A stretch of DNA of 64,000 nt from Kordiimonadaceae bacterium (lineage in GTDB: Bacteria > Pseudomonadota > Alphaproteobacteria > Sphingomonadales > Emcibacteraceae): NCBI GenBank assembly GCA_024236295.1, contig JACKKT010000006.1, forward strand, positions 62,001 through 126,000. Reading direction: 5' to 3'. This document shows, one piece after another, positions 26,461 through 35,191 of the stretch (positions are counted from its first letter, which is position 1; every line of letters begins with the position of its first letter). Made by a program: the position numbers and the translations under genes. The notes beneath the pieces are model-generated. The model was not told the origin of the DNA, did no database searches, and saw nothing but the letters and a program-made list of their open reading frames with translations.

Positions 26461-26748
26461 TTATTCAACGATGCCTAAAATATCGGATTCTTTCATAATC
26501 AACAGTTCTTCACCGTTGACTTTTATTTCAGTGCCAGACCATTTTCCGAACAGCACTTTGTCACCTGCCTTAACATCGAGTGGTGTGACTTTGCCATCTG
26601 CGGCTTTTACACCATTTCCTGCAGCAATTACTTCACCTTCACTTGGTTTTTCCTGTGCTGTATCAGGGATGATGATACCACCCGCTGTTTTCATTTCATT
26701 TTCAACGCGACGAACGAGGACGCGATCATGTAAAGGACGAAATCCCAT
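26461..26748 (-). CDS. groES: Co-chaperonin GroES (10 kDa)
   Basis: GroES caps the GroEL cage. The 95-residue sequence has the barrel strands FRPLHDRVLVRRVE, the mobile loop with TAGGIIIPDTAQEKPSEGEV, and the end LLIMKESDILGIVE. An AAGGGG site precedes the ATG. The CIRCE element 55 bases upstream predicts HrcA control of the operon. Confidence 0.98.
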   Translation of the reverse strand: MGFRPLHDRVLVRRVENEMKTAGGIIIPDTAQEKPSEGEVIAAGNGVKAADGKVTPLDVKAGDKVLFGKWSGTEIKVNGEELLIMKESDILGIVE

Positions 26749-26802
26749 TTTCTCTACCCCTTTTTTTGGGTTGTTAATATTAAAGTGTTAAATCAATGTG
26801 TG

Positions 26803-26829
26803 TTAGCACTCTCAACAGTAGAGTGCTAA
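26803..26829 (-). promoter_or_regulatory. CIRCE element upstream of groESL
   Basis: A perfect CIRCE operator: TTAGCACTC, nine bases, GAGTGCTAA. It is the binding site of the heat-shock repressor HrcA, which is not in the window. A TTGACT hexamer (minus strand, 26865-26870) is a plausible -35 element. Confidence 0.97.
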
Positions 26830-26904
26830 CAGCTGTAGTGAACAGATAATCGTTACAGAGAAATAGTCAAGGCGTAGATGAAAAAAAATCTAAATTTTTT
26901 TAAA

Positions 26905-27096
26905 TTATTTTCGGCTTTTAAAAATAATGAATGCAGCACCAGCCAGCCAGAGCGCTGCACCACCTGCTGCTAGTTCGACGAAGCCAATATTTACAAGACG
27001 CCAGAAAAGATCAAACACCACAAGAAAAAGGGTAGAATAAACGACTAGAATTATAAAACTCCAACTGAAGCGGTTTTCTTCTTTATTCCAGATCAT
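26905..27096 (-). CDS. Small two-helix membrane protein downstream of psd
   Basis: The 63-residue chain has two hydrophobic segments (SFIILVVYSTLFLVVFDLFW and ELAAGGAALWLAGAAFIIF) and a positively charged end. Its ATG overlaps the stop of the phosphatidylserine decarboxylase gene by one base, so it is translationally coupled to it. I do not recognise the family; a role in membrane lipid synthesis is only a neighbour-based guess. Confidence 0.7.
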   Translation of the reverse strand: MIWNKEENRFSWSFIILVVYSTLFLVVFDLFWRLVNIGFVELAAGGAALWLAGAAFIIFKSRK

Positions 27097-27821
27097 TATT
27101 GTTTCCCTTCAATTTTTTTCAGCTCTTCTGCTTTAAATAAAATACTTTCGCCGCCAACAACCACATCACGTATATTGACTGCAGGTGTCAATTGGTCAGG
27201 GACATCGACAACAACTGTACTCCCCAGATGAATTCTTCCCAGACGCTGCCCTTTTTCAATTTTATCCCCCACTTTCGGCCAGACTTCAATTCTGCGGGCA
27301 AGCGCACTGGTAATCAATCGAACTTTTATTAATCCCCAATCAGACTGGATATGAATAATTTTCTGAACTGGGCTCATCTTTTCCTTAAGATAAACCATAT
27401 TATAGGCTTCACCGTCCATTAATGTATCGCCCTGGTCTTCAATTTTGACAACTATTCCGGAAACCGGCGAACGTTGTACATGAACATCCCAGAATGTAAG
27501 GGCAATAACCACATATTTAACTCCGTCCTTTTCATCAATATAACGGATACTGCCATCAGCCGGCGCCACCATATCATCCCCTGCCGGAATAATACGGTCG
27601 GGATCACGGTAAAAAAATGTCATAAAGCCTTCATCAATATTTCCGGATGTCACCCAATCGGCAACCTGCTGTGTCGGCCAGCGTTTATTTGGGCTGAGCA
27701 GATCAAAAATAAGCGGTGATGGGTATGGAAAGCGTATAGCCCAATATCCAATGACCATACCGCATACGGCCAATATGGCAATTTGCCAGAAAATTACTTT
27801 TATCGCTTTCAATATATTCAT
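27096..27821 (-). CDS. psd: Phosphatidylserine decarboxylase family protein (PSD-A type)
   Basis: PSD converts phosphatidylserine to phosphatidylethanolamine at the inner membrane and matures by self-cleavage to form a pyruvoyl group. The 241-residue protein has an N-terminal membrane segment, FFYRDPDRIIP, VAPADGSIRYID, DVHVQRSPVSG (catalytic Asp/His region), and the cleavage site LGST near residue 205. This is the shorter PSD-A form common in alphaproteobacteria. No pssA gene is adjacent, although the two are often paired. It is followed by a coupled small membrane protein. Confidence 0.94.
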   Translation of the reverse strand: MNILKAIKVIFWQIAILAVCGMVIGYWAIRFPYPSPLIFDLLSPNKRWPTQQVADWVTSGNIDEGFMTFFYRDPDRIIPAGDDMVAPADGSIRYIDEKDGVKYVVIALTFWDVHVQRSPVSGIVVKIEDQGDTLMDGEAYNMVYLKEKMSPVQKIIHIQSDWGLIKVRLITSALARRIEVWPKVGDKIEKGQRLGRIHLGSTVVVDVPDQLTPAVNIRDVVVGGESILFKAEELKKIEGKQ

Positions 27822-27931
27822 TACTGTATCTTCACCCGGTATATTTTGAATGTATTATTTTCAACTGCACCCGATATTACCTCGTTATTATTAAAATAAG
27901 ACTAATAGTAATCTTAAGATCACTATTAGCT

Positions 27932-29362
27932 TTAAATTATCAAATAGAGAAAAATGGTTGTTGCGCCAATTGTAAGAGCGTAGGGAAGCTGGGTAATAAC
28001 ATGATCCATATGATCACTTCCTGCCCCAATTGACGCTAAAACAGATGTATCTGACACCGGTGACGAATGGTCACCGAAAATGCCGCCACCAACAACCGCT
28101 GCCAACGTTTTATAAACAATTGGATCACTCGCCACTCCTCCTGAAAACCCATAGGCAATAGGCAGAACAAACGGGATCATCAATGCAAATGCTCCCCAGG
28201 ACGTCCCTGTTGAGAATGATATCACCGCCGTAATAAAAAATGTTGAAGCAACAAGCAATGTTGGCGTCATAAAATCTTCGGAAAAAGCCATAATATATTC
28301 TGCTGCCCCAAGTCCCTTAGTCACTGAATTGATGCAGTAGGCAAGAGCCGTGATAATAATAGCCGACATAACACTTTTGGCCCCAGCAATACCAATTTCC
28401 GTCAGGTCGCTGAAATTTTCTACATATTTCTTGATATATAGCGACGAGCCAAGATAGATCACCGCCATTATAAAGGCTTCCAGTATCATCAGGCTGCCAA
28501 AGACAAAGTAAGTGACAATCACGGTACCAAAGACAATGATAATCGGCACGGCAAAATCCCAGAACAGATAAGCTTTATCAAATTTTTTCTCGAAAAGCCC
28601 ACCGCCTTCTTCACTGACCATGGGAATGGCGCCATCGCGCAGAACTTTGCCTTCTTCCTTTGCTCTATTTTCCGCTTTTTTCATAAAGGCAAAATCTGGT
28701 ATGATTTCTAGACTTATCAGCATGGTAAAGATAACAAGCAAAATCGGATAAAGATTATAGGGTATGGATCCGGCGAACAGGGTAATGGCATCATCAATGG
28801 AAACTATTGGCCCCCCCTCTTTTGCAATCAGGCCACCAATATAGGCCCCCCACGACATAAAAGGTACAAGCACACAAACCGAAGCTGTCGTTGAATCAAG
28901 AATAAAAGCGAGTTTTTCACGTGATACTTTTGCATTATCGGTTAACGGCCTCATCACAGGGCCAGTCATTAAGGGGCTAAAATAATCATCCACAATTAAA
29001 AAACCCATCAGCCAGGTGGTAAATTTTACTTTTTTGGGCGATGTTCCTGTTTTTGACACTTTATCCGCAAAAGTTACGAGTACCCCTGCCCTTTTAAACA
29101 ATTCAAACAAAATGCCGATAAAAATAATAATCACACAGATACGGATAAATTCCCCGCCCAGACTGTTTTCAATCAGACGCACCAGCCCACCCGCCGGATC
29201 AAGTCCGTATAAAGTCGCCTTCGGGTTATAATCCAACATCATAACCCCGATCAGACATCCAGCAAATAATGAAAAAATTGCACTTCTGGTTCTGAAAGCC
29301 GTAACTAACGCAAAAATGAGCGGCACCAATGACCACGCACCGTAATTAACCGCTGTTTCCAT
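27932..29362 (-). CDS. NhaC-family Na+/H+ antiporter
   Basis: The protein is a 476-residue inner-membrane antiporter of the NhaC family, likely exporting sodium for protons. Evidence includes about 11-12 hydrophobic segments and the conserved LIVDDYFSPLMTGPVMRPL (about residue 125), ILDSTTASVCVLVPFMSW, SFSTGTSWGAFALMIPFVLP and GDHSSPVSDTSVLAS. I moved the start to the ATG at 29362, which has AGAGGG six bases upstream; the ATG two codons earlier would abut the ribosome site. It fits a marine or saline habitat but is not proof of one. Confidence 0.92.
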   Translation of the reverse strand: METAVNYGAWSLVPLIFALVTAFRTRSAIFSLFAGCLIGVMMLDYNPKATLYGLDPAGGLVRLIENSLGGEFIRICVIIIFIGILFELFKRAGVLVTFADKVSKTGTSPKKVKFTTWLMGFLIVDDYFSPLMTGPVMRPLTDNAKVSREKLAFILDSTTASVCVLVPFMSWGAYIGGLIAKEGGPIVSIDDAITLFAGSIPYNLYPILLVIFTMLISLEIIPDFAFMKKAENRAKEEGKVLRDGAIPMVSEEGGGLFEKKFDKAYLFWDFAVPIIIVFGTVIVTYFVFGSLMILEAFIMAVIYLGSSLYIKKYVENFSDLTEIGIAGAKSVMSAIIITALAYCINSVTKGLGAAEYIMAFSEDFMTPTLLVASTFFITAVISFSTGTSWGAFALMIPFVLPIAYGFSGGVASDPIVYKTLAAVVGGGIFGDHSSPVSDTSVLASIGAGSDHMDHVITQLPYALTIGATTIFLYLII

Positions 29363-29428
29363 AAACATCCCTCTTTATTTTTTTAGGATATTAAAGTCAC
29401 GGTCCCGGGAAGTACAGAATATAAGCCA

Positions 29429-29635
29429 TCAAATACGTGCTTTTTTATCAATCCATTTCTGCCATATGATATATGCACCAGCCAAAATGGCGATAATTAA
29501 CAGCAGCGCTTCAATGAAAGTCGCCCTTTCAAGGTTGAGCAATAATGTCGGATCAATCCAAAAGGAAACAAGCAAAGATATAAAACAAATGCCCCGGGCA
29601 AAGATCAGTCTTTTGCGTGGCCGGGCATTGTTCAT
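29429..29635 (-). CDS. Small membrane protein, 68 residues
   Basis: The chain has two hydrophobic segments (FARGICFISLLVSFWI and EALLLIIAILAGAYIIW) and a basic end (KWIDKKARI). An AGAAGGAT ribosome site lies six bases before the ATG, and the gene begins 21 bases after the acyltransferase stop, so it is likely the last gene of the polysaccharide operon. I do not recognise it. Confidence 0.65.
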   Translation of the reverse strand: MNNARPRKRLIFARGICFISLLVSFWIDPTLLLNLERATFIEALLLIIAILAGAYIIWQKWIDKKARI

Positions 29636-29656
29636 TTTTTATCCTTCTCTCTTAGT

Positions 29657-30706
29657 CTAACGCCCCAATGCCGCTTTTAATTTTGCCAATAAATAGGCAA
29701 ATCGCCCTTTTATAGTAGGTGGAAACGCAATTATATCAATAAGGTCATTATAATATTCAGATCCCCATTGTGTTTTGTAACCGGAATCACCAAGTCCGTT
29801 ATTAATATATTTTATACCTTTAACGATGGCATCGGAAACAAATTCTACTTCCATTCTGACACCCGTGTTAAAACGGGCTACTTTTTCATCATAGCTGCTG
29901 GTAAGATAATATCTTATCCCTCCTGCATCCAGAGCCACTTTTTTACTGACCGGCTTATCATCAAGATACAAGATCCAGACACTCAGCGCTTTTTTATAAA
30001 ATTCATCTTTAACCAGCTCATTCCAGTAGAATTGTTTTTCCAGCCCCACAAAACGCGGTTCGCCGGTTTTGGATACCCATGCATTACTTTCAACTATTTC
30101 AATATCTTTAAATATCTGTTCCCAGGTCGCATTATCTACGTCATTAAAATGTTTTAATTCAACTTTGCCCAATGCGTCCATTTTACGGGCGTTTGACCGC
30201 ATTTTCTGACGTCTGTTTGCACTGAAGCCCGATAAATACTCCTCAACTGTGGCAGGAGGCACCATGCCATAATTGGCACCGATATTCATTGTAATGATTT
30301 TCCAACCATTCTGCTTTAGTTTTTCCGTAAGTCCCGAAATAAAAAGATCACTACTTTCCACGGGGCCCATTCGGAAACCGTATATTCCAGATAATTCACT
30401 TAATTTTTCTGCCGCTTTTTCAATAAGTATGACTTTAGGGCCTGTATTTAAAATACCCCTATGTGGAAAATAAGCCCCCGGCAATGACGCAAATTTAAGG
30501 GGCCCTACTTTCTGATAAGCATAAGGAATAATGGCACAGTCATTATCTGCTTCTCCAACATAAATATACTTAATTTCCCTGGTCCAGCTATTTGAAGACT
30601 GAACAAGGTTAAGCCATGATTCAAACCAGTTCTTTCTCAGAAACTTAATGCCAGTTTCGCCTACGGCATCTATGCTATTCCAATATCTTTCTGATAAATC
30701 AGTCAT
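29657..30706 (-). CDS. FemAB/BioF2-like (GNAT-fold) acyltransferase of the polysaccharide locus
   Basis: The 349-residue protein resembles the BioF2-like acetyltransferase group (GNAT fold, FemAB-related). EEYLSGFSANRRQKMRSNAR lies near residue 155, the usual signature preceding the acyl-CoA binding core. It is followed by a long helix-strand core and LDDKPVSKKVALDAGGIRYY, and near the end INNGLGDSGYKTQWGSEYYN. Such proteins N- or O-acylate envelope sugars or peptides. Its place at the end of the exosortase-A-type polysaccharide locus suggests a role in decorating the glycan. It is not the TIGR03019 FemAB form usually found in PEP-CTERM clusters, as its N-terminus differs. Donor and acceptor are unknown. 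Confidence 0.75.
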   Translation of the reverse strand: MTDLSERYWNSIDAVGETGIKFLRKNWFESWLNLVQSSNSWTREIKYIYVGEADNDCAIIPYAYQKVGPLKFASLPGAYFPHRGILNTGPKVILIEKAAEKLSELSGIYGFRMGPVESSDLFISGLTEKLKQNGWKIITMNIGANYGMVPPATVEEYLSGFSANRRQKMRSNARKMDALGKVELKHFNDVDNATWEQIFKDIEIVESNAWVSKTGEPRFVGLEKQFYWNELVKDEFYKKALSVWILYLDDKPVSKKVALDAGGIRYYLTSSYDEKVARFNTGVRMEVEFVSDAIVKGIKYINNGLGDSGYKTQWGSEYYNDLIDIIAFPPTIKGRFAYLLAKLKAALGR

Positions 30707-30730
30707 TTATCTACTCATTTCAATCCGGTT

Positions 30731-31057
30731 TTATTTTGGTGGCGAATAAACGCCCTTATTATCTTCTATTTCCAGAACCCATAAATCAGGATCAAATTCA
30801 ATCTGTCGGGCGATATATTGATCCGCATCTCTTTCTTCAATAAACGCCTCACCCTTTGGCTGATGCCAGTATAGGTTACCATCCATATCCCGGCTTTGAG
30901 TATATATTTTGCACCCTTGACCATAAACATACTGTTTAATCAGCAATAATCCCCGATCTGCATCACCCTTATGATTTACAGTCGCGGACATTGACATATT
31001 CTCACAGCGTCTGATTTCCGCCCCCACAATCAAGCTGGTTTTAAGTCTTGCTTCCAA
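30731..31057 (-). CDS. DUF1491 family protein
   Basis: The 108-residue protein fits DUF1491, a small cytosolic family typical of alphaproteobacteria: RLKTSLIVGAEIRRCENMSM at the N-terminus, HKGDADRGLLLIK, and the C-terminal ADQYIARQIEFDPDLWVLEI. Function is unknown. The start is TTG (31057), six bases after the stop of the coiled-coil protein gene, with AAAGG about 12 bases upstream. No ATG fits the conserved N-terminus. Confidence 0.88.
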   Translation of the reverse strand: MEARLKTSLIVGAEIRRCENMSMSATVNHKGDADRGLLLIKQYVYGQGCKIYTQSRDMDGNLYWHQPKGEAFIEERDADQYIARQIEFDPDLWVLEIEDNKGVYSPPK

Positions 31058-31063
31058 TGATAA

Positions 31064-32536
31064 TCAGGCCTTTTTCCGGCTAACCGTTGATGAGCTTCGC
31101 CCCATCCCGACCGTGCTGTTGCTTACCCTTTTTAGTTCTTCTATTTCAGCTGAAATATGCTCTCTTTTCTCTTCGCTCATAGGCGCAATTTTTTCAACCT
31201 GGGCTATCAACCGGTCCAGACCGGCACTTACTAAATCAAATTTTGCTGTAACATGATCAGACGCTTTTGAAACGTTATTTAAATCTTTGGCCGTCTTATT
31301 CAGATCTTCCAGAATGGAATTTTTAACAAATGCCGTATCGGACGCTTTGCTTACTTCTTTATTAAGGGAAGTAATCAGCTTTTCAATATTGACAGAAATG
31401 GATTCAAAAGTTTTATCCTGCCCTTTATCCAATTTATTTTGGATTTCTTCAATTTTCTTTGAATAATCCTCAAATCTGTTTGAAATATCCTTTGATGCTT
31501 CTGTTGACTGTTTCGCCAACTGATCAACCAGTTTTTGTAATTCTTTTGTCTGCTCAGCAGTCGTCTTTCCGATCTGTTTCACATAATCATCAAGGGTTTT
31601 CACAATCAGGACATTGACGGCCTCTTCCTGTTTTTCATTAATGGATTTGGAAAAGTCCTTAAATGTTGAAACGGTTTTATTAAGGGCTGCTTCTACGGAT
31701 TCAAACTGCATTGCTTCCTGTTCTTTTGTTTCAAAATTAAACAGGTCTTCAATCATTTTCACGACTTCACTTGCACGGTGATAAATATGCCCCATAAAAA
31801 CCCTGAACATGGCCGCCATAAAAACACCGACACCAATACAGAGCGCGAATGAAGACGCCCCCATCAGGAAAATTTCATTACCAACAAGCGTACCATCCCC
31901 AGACTGTAATGCCCCGGCAAAGGAAACAATAAACAGCAAAAAGCCGATACCGATCAGAACCCTTGGCATTGGCCTCATAAACCATACAGAAAGTCTAGAA
32001 TTTATAACGCGTTCAATTTTAAAAATCTGTGACGCAGGGGCCAGCACGCTAACAATCACCGGATTAATTACTTTTGTTTTACCCTTGTCGATAAAGGTGG
32101 TTTTTTTACGTATATCCTTTTCCTGCCGCTCAACAATATAAGACGCGTAAGGCACCGCAAATTCAGCATAAACAAGTTTGAATTCCGACATAACTTTCAA
32201 GAATTTTTCTTTTGTAACATGCTGCGCATTATCCGCTGCTCGTGGAAGTTCAGAAATTTTGCCTTTCATTGATACCAGCCCGACAATATTAACCACGGCC
32301 GGGATCAGAAATGCGAATAGAAACATCAAAATCGAAAAAGTCGACCAGTAGCTGGCAATGCCCCATAAAGAGCTTCCATCAAGAATCCGGGTAAATATGC
32401 TGTTTACTTTAATATCAAAAACAAACTGCAACAATGAAAACAGGCCGGTATTTAAAAAATATGCTGCGACCGCCGAACCCAACAAGGTGATCATAAATAA
32501 TAGGTTCCTGGGTAAATTATCTCTGTTTTCCTGCAT
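31064..32536 (-). CDS. Four-TM membrane protein with long C-terminal coiled coil, MotA/ExbB-like topology
   Basis: I do not recognise this 490-residue protein. Two membrane helices (about residues 12-36 and 60-88) are followed by a charged cytosolic loop of about 100 residues, two more helices (about 195-213 and 225-250), and then a cytosolic coiled coil to the C-terminus (for example EEIQNKLDKGQDKTFESI). The end is SSSTVSRKKA. The topology 2TM-loop-2TM-tail is that of MotA/TolQ/ExbB/ZorA proton-channel subunits. GIGFLLFIVSFAGAL and GASSFALCIGVGVFMAAMF lie where those families have their glycine-rich channel helices. No MotB/ExbD-type partner is adjacent. It lies between the glycosyltransferases and DUF1491 on the same strand. 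The topology is seen; the channel idea is inference. Confidence 0.6.
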   Translation of the reverse strand: MQENRDNLPRNLLFMITLLGSAVAAYFLNTGLFSLLQFVFDIKVNSIFTRILDGSSLWGIASYWSTFSILMFLFAFLIPAVVNIVGLVSMKGKISELPRAADNAQHVTKEKFLKVMSEFKLVYAEFAVPYASYIVERQEKDIRKKTTFIDKGKTKVINPVIVSVLAPASQIFKIERVINSRLSVWFMRPMPRVLIGIGFLLFIVSFAGALQSGDGTLVGNEIFLMGASSFALCIGVGVFMAAMFRVFMGHIYHRASEVVKMIEDLFNFETKEQEAMQFESVEAALNKTVSTFKDFSKSINEKQEEAVNVLIVKTLDDYVKQIGKTTAEQTKELQKLVDQLAKQSTEASKDISNRFEDYSKKIEEIQNKLDKGQDKTFESISVNIEKLITSLNKEVSKASDTAFVKNSILEDLNKTAKDLNNVSKASDHVTAKFDLVSAGLDRLIAQVEKIAPMSEEKREHISAEIEELKRVSNSTVGMGRSSSTVSRKKA

Positions 32537-32659
32537 TATTCCTGCTCTTTTATTGTCTAATTCTTCAATTTATATTGCAATGTTAAGGCGAATTAATTAA
32601 TTAACTTATAACATTAGGACTATTAAATAAATGTCAGTTATACAATCAATCCTGAAAAT

Positions 32660-33865
32660 TTATTTATGCGTAATTCTCTCATATATTGCCGGATAATTGG
32701 CAACTGAATTTTTCCAGTTACGGACCTCTTCTACATAATGGCGTCCGGCAGCATGGAATTTTGGCCACTTTTCCCGCATTTCAATAAGGTCACATATCTT
32801 CTTGGCCAGCGCAATTGGACTGTCCGGTTCAAACAAAATGCCAGTTTTGCCATCTTCAATTAGTTCCCGATGGCCGCCTATATCGGATGCTGCAACCAGC
32901 TTATGCTGAGCCATTGCTTCCAATGGTTTTAAAGGGGTAACCAGGTCCGTCAACCTCATTTTTTTACGCGGATACACAAATATATCAACAAGATCATAAT
33001 AATCCTGCACTTTATCATGGGGCACTCGTCCGGTAAAAATAACCCGGTCCCCCAAATGTTTACTTTCTGCCAATTCTTTTAAGGCTTTTTCTTGCGGACC
33101 GCCACCAACCAGAAGCAGACAGGCATTGGGAATACGGATAATAATTGAATTCATTGCCCTGATTAAAATATCAAGCCCTTCATAATCATAAAAGGAACCT
33201 ATAAAACCAAGTACTGTCATCCCTTCTAGGCCCAGCTTTTCCTGTAACTCTTTATTTGCTTCACGCGGGCCGGAAAATTTGGTTATATCAACGGCATTGG
33301 GAATAAGGGTAATTTTATCGGCTTCAATTCCACGACTGATCAGATCCTGTTTTAGGCCATTACATATTGTGGTTATTGATGCCGCATTTTTCACGACATA
33401 AGTTTCAAGCCATTTAGTGAATTTATAACGAAGATCCCCTTCTTTGGTTGTCCCGTGGCTGACGGCGGCATCTTCCCAGAATGCACGGATTTCATAATGG
33501 ACAGGGATATTATATTTTCCACCAATTTTTAAGGCGGCAAGTCCGTTCAGAACAGGGGAATGCGCGTGAATAATATCCACTTTCTCGCTTTTCACTATTT
33601 GCTCAATCCGGTTGCTTAAAGTTCTGACCACATTCCATTGATTGAGGACAGGAATTTTATTCAGTATCCAACCGCTGGGGCGGGTACGGTAAAATTCAAA
33701 ACCGTCAACGGATTCTTTTTCCTGAAACGGGGCTACATGCTTTATACCTGTAACCTGAAGTGTTTCAAGACCAAGCTTACGCTGCTCAGATAAAATCTGA
33801 AAACTTCGGAAAGTATAGCCGCTATGAAGCGGGATTGAATGATCAAAAACATGGAGTATCCGCAT
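32660..33865 (-). CDS. Exosortase A-associated glycosyltransferase (TIGR04063-type, GT4)
   Basis: The 401-residue retaining glycosyltransferase has the GT-B fold of family GT4. Its start MRILHVFDHSIPLHSGYTFR is the hallmark of the exosortase-A-linked TIGR04063 group. Further motifs are IIHAHSPVLNGLAALK, VLGFIGSFYDYEGLDIL (donor-domain start) and KPLEAMAQHKLVAASDIGGH with the E-x7-E type donor-binding region. It should add a sugar to the exopolysaccharide repeat on the inner face of the membrane. Its ATG overlaps the stop of the previous gene by one base (TGATG), so both transferases are translationally coupled. Confidence 0.88.
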   Translation of the reverse strand: MRILHVFDHSIPLHSGYTFRSFQILSEQRKLGLETLQVTGIKHVAPFQEKESVDGFEFYRTRPSGWILNKIPVLNQWNVVRTLSNRIEQIVKSEKVDIIHAHSPVLNGLAALKIGGKYNIPVHYEIRAFWEDAAVSHGTTKEGDLRYKFTKWLETYVVKNAASITTICNGLKQDLISRGIEADKITLIPNAVDITKFSGPREANKELQEKLGLEGMTVLGFIGSFYDYEGLDILIRAMNSIIIRIPNACLLLVGGGPQEKALKELAESKHLGDRVIFTGRVPHDKVQDYYDLVDIFVYPRKKMRLTDLVTPLKPLEAMAQHKLVAASDIGGHRELIEDGKTGILFEPDSPIALAKKICDLIEMREKWPKFHAAGRHYVEEVRNWKNSVANYPAIYERITHK

Positions 33866-35070
33866 CAGGCAGCCTTTCTTTTAAATTCATCAATCGTCCT
33901 GTCTATACAGGTTGACATAAGGTCCATTCCTCTTTGCCACGTGTGATGGCTTAAGATCCTAGCTCTGCCGTTTTCTGAAAATTTTCTTTGGCGTTCAGGG
34001 TCGGCAAAAAGGCTCATAATTTCTTTTGCATAATCCTCTGGCTTTGTTGCCGCCAGAATATGTTCCCCCACCACCGCATCAACGCCGCGCGCCGCCAGGT
34101 GGCTCGACACAACAGGAAGCCCCATGGCCATCCCTTCAAGAATTTTATTCTGTGTACCGCGGGCAATAACCAATGGTGCCACCATAACCTGGCATGACTG
34201 AACATGTTTCCTGATATCATCCACGGTCCCGGTCACCAGCACCCCAGGTAGGTCATTAAGTTTCAGCACCGATTGCGGCGGCGCAGCCCCGATAACTTTA
34301 AATGTAACATCCGGATAATGTTTGCGAATTATAGGCAGGACATCATGACAGAAATTAATAATACAGACTTCATTTGGATAATAATCCATCCGTCCAACGA
34401 AACAAATACTGTTCTTTTGATAATCAATATCAATCGGTTTGAAAAATTCGCTGTCAACTCCGTTTGGAAAATATCCACTGGCCACGCCGGTACCATAACT
34501 GTCAAGGGTTTCCACTTCAAAATCGGTGGCACAGCTGCATAAGTCAAACTTTTTTGCCAGCCTTTTTTCGTCAGCTTCAAGTTTACGGCCTTCAAGGGCA
34601 TATCCTGCGCTGATCGGCCATTTCTTATAATCCACATAGGCTAGCCATTTCTGACTGTCCATATCACAGAAATCAAGCATTTTGGGTGTATCTGTCACAT
34701 GCTCTACATATTGCGCGGCTGATGAGCTGAAGACGACAATCAAATCAAATTTTTGTGTCCCAAGAAGCCGATTAACTTTTTTCTGTAGCTCACCTGAATA
34801 AAAATATCCCATTGACGATGGATCGCTGAATAACAGACGCGAGACCATCCTGATTTTCTGGATGAATTCATTAATTTCAACCAGAATGAAGTCATGACAA
34901 TAGTCTTTAATTCCCTGGCACTCAGCGGTTTCTTCCGGCGAACGCGAAAGAGAGGCAACAGTCACCTGATGCCCCTGTTCATGCAGATATTTGACCATAT
35001 TAAATGATCTGATCTTATCACCACGGGTTGGCGGATAGGGAAAACGATGGCTTAAAAACAGTATTTTCAA
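33865..35070 (-). CDS. PEP-CTERM/exosortase A-associated sugar transferase (TIGR03087-type)
   Basis: The 401-residue GT-B glycosyltransferase starts MKILFLSHRFPYPPTRGDKI, matching TIGR03087 sugar transferases found with exosortase A systems. Other visible segments are LDFCDMDSQKWLAY, ICFVGRMDYYPNEVCI (donor domain start) and KILEGMAMGLPVVSSHLAARG. It should act on the same glycan as its coupled neighbour. The start is TTG with a weak GAG ribosome site; no ATG precedes the conserved N-terminus. Confidence 0.88.
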   Translation of the reverse strand: MKILFLSHRFPYPPTRGDKIRSFNMVKYLHEQGHQVTVASLSRSPEETAECQGIKDYCHDFILVEINEFIQKIRMVSRLLFSDPSSMGYFYSGELQKKVNRLLGTQKFDLIVVFSSSAAQYVEHVTDTPKMLDFCDMDSQKWLAYVDYKKWPISAGYALEGRKLEADEKRLAKKFDLCSCATDFEVETLDSYGTGVASGYFPNGVDSEFFKPIDIDYQKNSICFVGRMDYYPNEVCIINFCHDVLPIIRKHYPDVTFKVIGAAPPQSVLKLNDLPGVLVTGTVDDIRKHVQSCQVMVAPLVIARGTQNKILEGMAMGLPVVSSHLAARGVDAVVGEHILAATKPEDYAKEIMSLFADPERQRKFSENGRARILSHHTWQRGMDLMSTCIDRTIDEFKRKAA

Positions 35071-35191
35071 CGGGCTAACTCAATTTTTTATTTTAAATTT
35101 ATTTATTTAATATCAATTAGCGCAAATTTATTAATATTTTCCTTGTCTTTGGGACAATTTGACTAATTATCAACTGAACTAATATGAAATT

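Noticed and set aside
31064..32536. ZorA of a Zorya anti-phage system
   Set aside because: The topology is similar, but there is no ZorB, helicase or nuclease gene nearby, and the neighbours are glycan genes.
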